NCBI GenBank assembly: GCA_023398495.1
Contig: JAEWSG010000033.1
Coordinates: 1 to 45,515, forward strand
Reading direction: 5' to 3'
DNA: 45,515 bases
Source of the DNA: Bacillota bacterium
Lineage (GTDB): Bacteria > Bacillota > Clostridia > Acetivibrionales > Acetivibrionaceae
Position 1 is the stretch's first letter. Every line of letters begins with the position of its first letter. The position numbers and the translations under genes are program-made. Under the pieces are notes generated by a model, which did no database searches, was not told the origin of the DNA, and saw only the letters and a list, made by a program, of their open reading frames with translations. Of this stretch, positions 41,546-45,515 are shown piece after piece.

Positions 41546-42835
41546 TTATTCAGCTTTTGCTTCTTCCTTTAGAAAAGCAGATTCAGTATATGTGTTACCG
41601 GCATCCCAGAATATCCACTCCTCGTATCCGGCATCATAAACCGCCTTTATCTGCTGTTTGATATCCTCAGGACCATATCCCTTGTAATTACCTTTACCTA
41701 TCCACGAAGCAGTAAAGTCTTGCAAATAAGCTCTGATATCGGCATTATAACCTTCAACTTTAGAAATTCTGTCCTTCGCCTTTTTTAGACTGTTATATAC
41801 TACTCCATAAGGATCAAGATCCGGCTTTGCAAAGGTAACTCCATTTACCGTCTGACCTAAAGCATAGTGTGAAGGATAAACCATTGGCGATAGATAATCT
41901 ACATCCTTACCTACCAATTCAAGATATTGTCCTATACCTTCTGTATCTGCCGGACTTTCACAAATAATACCGAATACATCGGCTGAAATAACTACTCCAG
42001 GCAATTCTTTTTTTGCATACGCTAAAAATTCATTTATAGCTTCATATTTCTCTTTATTATAGCTGCTGAAATCTGTTACTTTCTTAATGCCATTAGGAAA
42101 TCTTACATAGTCAAATTGTATTTCGTCAAACCCCTTATTTACAGCCTCTTTAGCTATGGATACCAGGTATTCCCAACTCTCCTTGTTATAAGGGTTAAGC
42201 CAGGAAGCAGTTTTCCCTCCTCCAAGCTTTTCTTTCCAGACAGTTCCGTCTGTTTTCTTTATAGCAAGACGGGTATTTTTTGCTGAGTAGACAGGATCCT
42301 TAAAACATACCAATCTACCAATAATATGGACATCATTGTCATGAAATGCCTTTAAAACCTTATCAACCTTGTACTTTTCCTGCCATGCCCCTGCTTCCTT
42401 TACAGCAGGTACATCAGATTTATAACCGACATAGCCGTCATCATCTTTTATATCAATTACATATGCGTTTATTTCTGTATTCTTTGCAAGCTCAATATAA
42501 TGCTGAACTTTTGAGTCACTACCTGCAGTCCATCCCGTAAGGTATAATGCTTTTACCTTAATATCCTTTTTTACTGAATTATTGCCATCATTATTTTGCC
42601 CATCCAAAGAGGGACTTGTGCTTGTTCCAGGCATTGGGTCAGCTTCACCATCACCTGTATTTCCAGTACTATCTGGAGTTTGCACCCCAGAAGTGTTTGT
42701 AGGTGCCGGACTGTTCTCAGGTTGACCCTGCTTACCTCGGCATGCTGACATGGTAAATACCATTGAACCCACAAGAATAAGTAATAATGTTTTGTTCTTA
42801 ATACCAACTACATTTGCTGCCCACTTTTTTAACAT
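41546..42835 (-). CDS. GHL13 (DUF4015) glycoside hydrolase-like lipoprotein
   Basis: About 429 residues from the ATG at 42835, which has GGGAGGT upstream; an ATG at 42850 is less likely. A signal peptide ends in a lipobox (TMSAC), so it should be anchored to the outer face of the membrane. A low-complexity Thr/Ser/Gly/Asp linker follows. The rest is a DUF4015/GHL13 TIM-barrel with KALYLTG, AYVIDIKDD, GFDEIQFDYVRFP, ADVFG, SPMVYPSHY and EEWIFWDAGNTY. The substrate is unknown; wall or matrix glycans are plausible. It is a paralogue of the gene immediately upstream, in tandem. Confidence 0.85.
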   Translation of the reverse strand: MLKKWAANVVGIKNKTLLLILVGSMVFTMSACRGKQGQPENSPAPTNTSGVQTPDSTGNTGDGEADPMPGTSTSPSLDGQNNDGNNSVKKDIKVKALYLTGWTAGSDSKVQHYIELAKNTEINAYVIDIKDDDGYVGYKSDVPAVKEAGAWQEKYKVDKVLKAFHDNDVHIIGRLVCFKDPVYSAKNTRLAIKKTDGTVWKEKLGGGKTASWLNPYNKESWEYLVSIAKEAVNKGFDEIQFDYVRFPNGIKKVTDFSSYNKEKYEAINEFLAYAKKELPGVVISADVFGIICESPADTEGIGQYLELVGKDVDYLSPMVYPSHYALGQTVNGVTFAKPDLDPYGVVYNSLKKAKDRISKVEGYNADIRAYLQDFTASWIGKGNYKGYGPEDIKQQIKAVYDAGYEEWIFWDAGNTYTESAFLKEEAKAE

Positions 42836-42889
42836 ATTGACCTCCCACATTGTTGTTATTTTTTTACTTTATTAATAATTATCCATAAT

Positions 42890-42929
42890 ACTTAATTTGT
42901 AGAAATTAAGTTTTGTTAATCAGCACTAG
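42890..42929 (+). repeat. CTAG-ended element, partial copy E
   Basis: Only one end remains: TTTTGTTAATCAGCACTAG preceded by a degraded palindrome (AATTTGTAGAAATT). The other terminus and the core are gone. It lies between the two GHL13 paralogues, 54 bp upstream of the downstream gene's start. Confidence 0.65.
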
Positions 42930-43036
42930 CATTTTCTCACTGCATAAACTTTATAGAATAATATTTATTAGACGCATTCCTTTATCAAAAAGTTTTCATA
43001 AATTAAAATTTATCTAATTTAACCCAAACTTTTATT

Positions 43037-44302
43037 TTATTCTTTTTGGAACAAAGCTTCTTTATATCTGTTTCCTGCATCCCAAAATATCCATTCCTCA
43101 TAACCAGCGTCGTAGACCGCTTGTATTTGCTGCCTGATTTGATCAGCTCCATAAACCTGATAATACCCTTTTGGCAGATAAGTTGCAGTAAAATACTGCA
43201 AATATGGTCTTACTTTTGCTTTATAACCGTCTACTTTTGATATTCTGTTTTTTGTTTTTAACAGAGCATTATTTACAACATCATAAGGTTTTAAATCTGG
43301 TGCTGTAAATAAAACATTATTTATACTCTGACCAACTCCGTTTCCCATCATTCCTTTTGAATTGTTCGCATAATGAGATGGATATATCATTGGCGATATA
43401 TAATCTACGTCCATTCCAATCCTTTCTAGAACCTGTCCAATTCCTTCCCTGTCACCCGAACTTTCACATATTATTGCAAATACATCAGCCGATAATGGAA
43501 TGTTTTTCTTATCAAATTCACCATCTGCAACTTTTAAAAAGCCTGCAATTGCATCAGCCTTTTCAGGTACCCCTTGACCATAGTTTACATTAGAAGCACT
43601 TACAGTAGGAAACCTCACATAGTCAAACTGAATTTCATCAAACCCCTTATCTATTGCTTCTTTTCCAATATCTATATTATAATTCCACACTTCTTTAAGA
43701 TATGGATTAGTCCATGCTATTTTACCATTTTCCTTCCAGATGGATCCATCAGGCTTCTTTACAGCTAAATCAGGCCTTTTAAGAGCCATATGACTATCTC
43801 TGAAACAAACAACTCTTCCGATTACATATATCCCATTATCGTGTAAAGTCTTAATAACATAGTCAGGATCATAAAGCTGGTGATATGCTCCCATTTCTTT
43901 AACCTGAGGCACGTTTGACTTGTAATTTACTTTTCCGTCCTCTTTCACATCTATAACTACAGCATTTAATTCAGTATTGTTAATAATACTGATCATTTTA
44001 TCTAAAAACACTTTATTTCCAGCGGAAGTTCCTGTAAGGTAAATTGCCTTCACCTTTACCTTTACATCCTTACCCTCAGGTGACTGTATTTCAACTGGGC
44101 TACCTGGCAATAATTCCGGAACATCCATGATATTATCTCCCTTATCAGTAGGAGAAGCACCAATTCTCTTATTATCAGGGCTTTGGTATTTGCTACCGTT
44201 ATGCATATCATTGTTGTTATTAAAGTAGTTTACGGATAAGGCAACTGTAGAACCTGCTACTAATATAGATATAATCATTAGTATTATCTTACTGGTCTTC
44301 AT
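43037..44302 (-). CDS. GHL13 (DUF4015) glycoside hydrolase-like protein, membrane-anchored
   Basis: About 421 residues from the ATG at 44302, preceded by GGGGA at a good distance; an ATG at 44314 adds four residues. A single N-terminal hydrophobic segment has no lipobox cysteine, so it is either a signal anchor or a cleaved signal. The catalytic-type domain mirrors the neighbour: KAIYLTG, AVVIDVKED, GFDEIQFDYVRFP, ADVFAIICES, SPMIYPSHY, EEWIFWDAGNRY. It carries a short insertion after SPMIYPSHYA. The tandem pair points to a gene duplication followed by change of membrane attachment. Confidence 0.84.
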   Translation of the reverse strand: MKTSKIILMIISILVAGSTVALSVNYFNNNNDMHNGSKYQSPDNKRIGASPTDKGDNIMDVPELLPGSPVEIQSPEGKDVKVKVKAIYLTGTSAGNKVFLDKMISIINNTELNAVVIDVKEDGKVNYKSNVPQVKEMGAYHQLYDPDYVIKTLHDNGIYVIGRVVCFRDSHMALKRPDLAVKKPDGSIWKENGKIAWTNPYLKEVWNYNIDIGKEAIDKGFDEIQFDYVRFPTVSASNVNYGQGVPEKADAIAGFLKVADGEFDKKNIPLSADVFAIICESSGDREGIGQVLERIGMDVDYISPMIYPSHYANNSKGMMGNGVGQSINNVLFTAPDLKPYDVVNNALLKTKNRISKVDGYKAKVRPYLQYFTATYLPKGYYQVYGADQIRQQIQAVYDAGYEEWIFWDAGNRYKEALFQKE

Positions 44303-44314
44303 ATTCTTCCCCAT

Positions 44315-45012
44315 TCTGATTATAGTATTTTAAATCAACCCATACAACACACTTGAAAAAAGCTATTTTCCTGATTTAAAGTGTTAACATGCCTGCTTTG
44401 ATTTACGTTGCACTATATATGATCTTATAAGGAAGGATATTTAACAAACACCCTTAACAATTTATCAAAATTAACTCAATATGGCAACATAAATTCAAAT
44501 ATATTTATAAACTTATAAGAAATATTATGCACACTTTATTATCTTTCAAAACGGAAATAAATTTGGTTACATCAATAAGTCATGACTAATTTGGTGTATT
44601 TGTCCATTAAACTAGAGCTTTTGAACATGCAAAATGCACATCCTATGTTTTATGCTGATTAACAAAATAAAATTCTAGAATTTTATTTTGTTAATCAGCA
44701 CCAGATAGTTTATATTGCACTAAAAGCTGCAATATAATTAATAGGCTCCGCTGCGGCAAACAACGGAACCATATCTTCTTAAAAATTTCTTAAAAAACAA
44801 GCTTTTAAATTAAAAGAATTGCATATTGCAAACCAAAAAAATTTGCTTAGCTCATTACCTAAAACCCTTGAGTTTCCGGTCTAGATTAGCGGTACTGCGA
44901 TTTTGAACGTGTATGAAATGAAGGGAATACCTACTGTTTTCACTTTACTTTAATTTGGTTCGTTTTTATTTTATTTTAGTTGATTTATTGCTATAACTCT
45001 TTTAACATTAAC
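44315..45012. other. 700-bp intergenic region before the rRNA/tRNA cluster
   Basis: It contains one CTAG-ended element (44612-44704), a 9-bp stem hairpin (44711-44736, TATATTGCA arms), and a small GGCTCCG/CGGAACC inverted repeat at 44744-44770. No coding potential is visible on either strand. The promoter of the GHL13 gene should lie in its left part. Confidence 0.5.
44612..44704 (+). repeat. CTAG-ended element, copy F (93 bp, one palindrome deleted)
   Basis: Termini are CTAGAGCT and AGCACCAG, each one base off. The long TTCTAGAA palindrome and the core GCACATCCTATG are intact. The shorter palindrome is cleanly missing: GAACAT joins straight to GCAAAATG, so a 24-bp hairpin was removed exactly. 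Same orientation as copy A. Confidence 0.85.
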
Positions 45013-45042
45013 AAAGCCCCGCAACATTCAGTTACGAGGCTT
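45013..45042 (-). terminator. Terminator of the rRNA/tRNA operon
   Basis: On the minus strand, AAGCCTCGTAAC and GTTGCGGGGCTT pair around a 5-nt loop just after the tRNA, followed by TTGTTAATG. The T-run is short but the stem is GC-rich. Confidence 0.65.
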
Positions 45043-45043
45043 A

Positions 45044-45119
45044 TGGCTCCTCAAGTAGGACTCGAACCTACGACCCTGCGGTTAACAGCCGCATGCTCTA
45101 CCGACTGAGCTATTGAGGA
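45044..45119 (-). tRNA. tRNA-Asn (anticodon GTT)
   Basis: 76 nt including an encoded CCA end. The acceptor stem TCCTCAA/TTGAGGA, D-loop AGCTCAGTCGGTAGAGC, anticodon arm with GTT, and T-arm GGTTCGAGTCC are all recognisable. It follows 5S rRNA in the same transcript direction. Confidence 0.96.
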
Positions 45120-45126
45120 ATATAAA

Positions 45127-45242
45127 TCTGGCAGCGACTTACTTTCCCAGGACGTCTCCATCCAAGTATCATCAGCACTGAGAAGCTTAACTACCGTGTT
45201 CGGAATGGGAACGGGTGTGACCTTCTCGTTATAACCACCAGA
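45127..45242 (-). rRNA. rrf: 5S ribosomal RNA
   Basis: About 116 nt. Conserved parts on the minus strand are the CACACCCGTTCCCATTCCGA loop region, GAACACGGTAGTTAAG, and GTCGCTGCCAGA at the 3' end, which pairs with TCTGGTGGTTATAAC at the 5' end. It lies 7 bp before the tRNA-Asn gene. Confidence 0.96.
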
Positions 45243-45498
45243 AAATTGTAAACTTTTTAAGGTACGATATTTTGCTGACGCAAAAATCAATAATTCCTGC
45301 GGAGCATTCATCAGTACGATATTTTGCTAAAGCAAAAATCGGATTGCACCTTCAAAAATATATAATGTTGGAATCAAGATAAGAAGCAGATTTAATTCAT
45401 TAAGACTTCTAAAGACCTTTTCTACCTGTAAAATATTTGACTATCGGTGTGTTACACACACCTGTCGTCTTCGAATTTGGGTGAAACCCAAATTCCTT
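45243..45498 (-). other. 23S-5S spacer with processing hairpins and a direct repeat
   Basis: Contains a near-identical repeat at about 45263-45289 and 45314-45340 (TACGATATTTTGCT then GCAAAAATC), each able to form a hairpin. It also has two strong stems next to the 23S end: GGTGTGT/ACACACC near 45444-45460 and AATTTGGGT/ACCCAAATT near 45475-45495. These are likely rRNA processing structures. Confidence 0.6.
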
Positions 45499-45515
45499 AG
45501 GTCAAGCCCTCGACC
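45499..45515 (-). rRNA. rrl: 23S ribosomal RNA, extreme 3' end (partial)
   Basis: The last 17 bases read on the minus strand GGTCGAGGGCTTGACC, the standard 3' end of clostridial 23S rRNA. Its position before 5S on the same strand agrees. The rest of the gene is outside the window. Confidence 0.75.

Noticed and set aside
10051..44704. CRISPR array interpretation of the repeated palindromes
   Set aside because: Copies are far apart, vary in orientation and length, have no regular spacers, and no cas genes are present; the Cas4-like domain belongs to a helicase.
45051..45311. An 86-codon open frame on the minus strand over the tRNA/5S region
   Set aside because: It overlaps the 5S rRNA and tRNA-Asn genes and its peptide is simply their translation; no ribosome binding site.

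Overview
The window looks like chromosomal DNA from an AT-rich, anaerobic, cellulosome-forming member of the Firmicutes. Three things point there: two secreted GH9-CBM3c cellulases with type I dockerins, S-layer-homology (SLH) surface proteins, and strong G-rich ribosome binding sites. The dockerins carry Ser-Ile at the recognition positions (NSID) in all four repeats. That fits the Acetivibrio/Hungateiclostridium group better than the R. cellulolyticum type (Ala-Leu/Ile); the species is an inference.

Layout, left to right. 1-3.4 kb: the tail of an unidentified gene, a small membrane protein and a Rad3/DinG-type helicase with an N-terminal Cas4-like nuclease. 3.8-6.0 kb: the first GH9 cellulase. 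6.1-8.7 kb: a cadC-cadA heavy-metal efflux operon with a visible promoter and operator. 8.7-17.1 kb: a GH1 beta-glucosidase, a GGDEF/HD-GYP membrane protein, an SLH-anchored GHL10 protein and a GH63-like glucosidase. 17.3-21.0 kb: a two-gene signalling operon made of a cytosolic LacI-like sugar-sensor histidine kinase and a REC-DUF3369-HD-GYP response regulator. 21.3-23.6 kb: small housekeeping or unknown genes (EFR1 flavodoxin/ferredoxin, YccF, YjbQ). 23.9-32.9 kb: a polymorphic-toxin locus with a SUKH immunity gene, a 1.2-kb-residue exported protein ending in a cytidine-deaminase-like toxin domain, and a very large VWA/SLH surface protein. 33.3-36.4 kb: a lone hisF and the second GH9 cellulase. 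36.7-41.3 kb: ComFB, DUF2461, a HAD phosphatase and the B12-dependent ribonucleotide reductase NrdJ. 41.5-44.3 kb: two paralogous GHL13 (DUF4015) envelope proteins. 45.0-45.5 kb: the end of an rRNA operon on the minus strand (23S end, 5S, tRNA-Asn).

Two themes link the genes. One is plant polysaccharide use: extracellular GH9 enzymes, intracellular GH1 and GH63-like enzymes, and surface SLH proteins. The other is cyclic dinucleotide signalling: GGDEF/HD-GYP, HD-GYP response regulator, and ComFB. A previously unlisted leader element of about 45-50 nt, with a covarying outer stem, occurs upstream of both a GH9 gene and the GGDEF/HD-GYP gene and may tie the two themes together.

The most striking non-coding feature is a family of about 117-bp elements in six full, partial or derivative copies. 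They have CTAGTGCT ends, two perfect or near-perfect palindromes centred on CTAG, and an invariant core between them. Three full copies sit 11-23 bp before start codons, and one derivative supplies a stop codon. Apart from these, the best candidates for follow-up are the deaminase-SUKH toxin pair and the LacI-kinase/HD-GYP operon.
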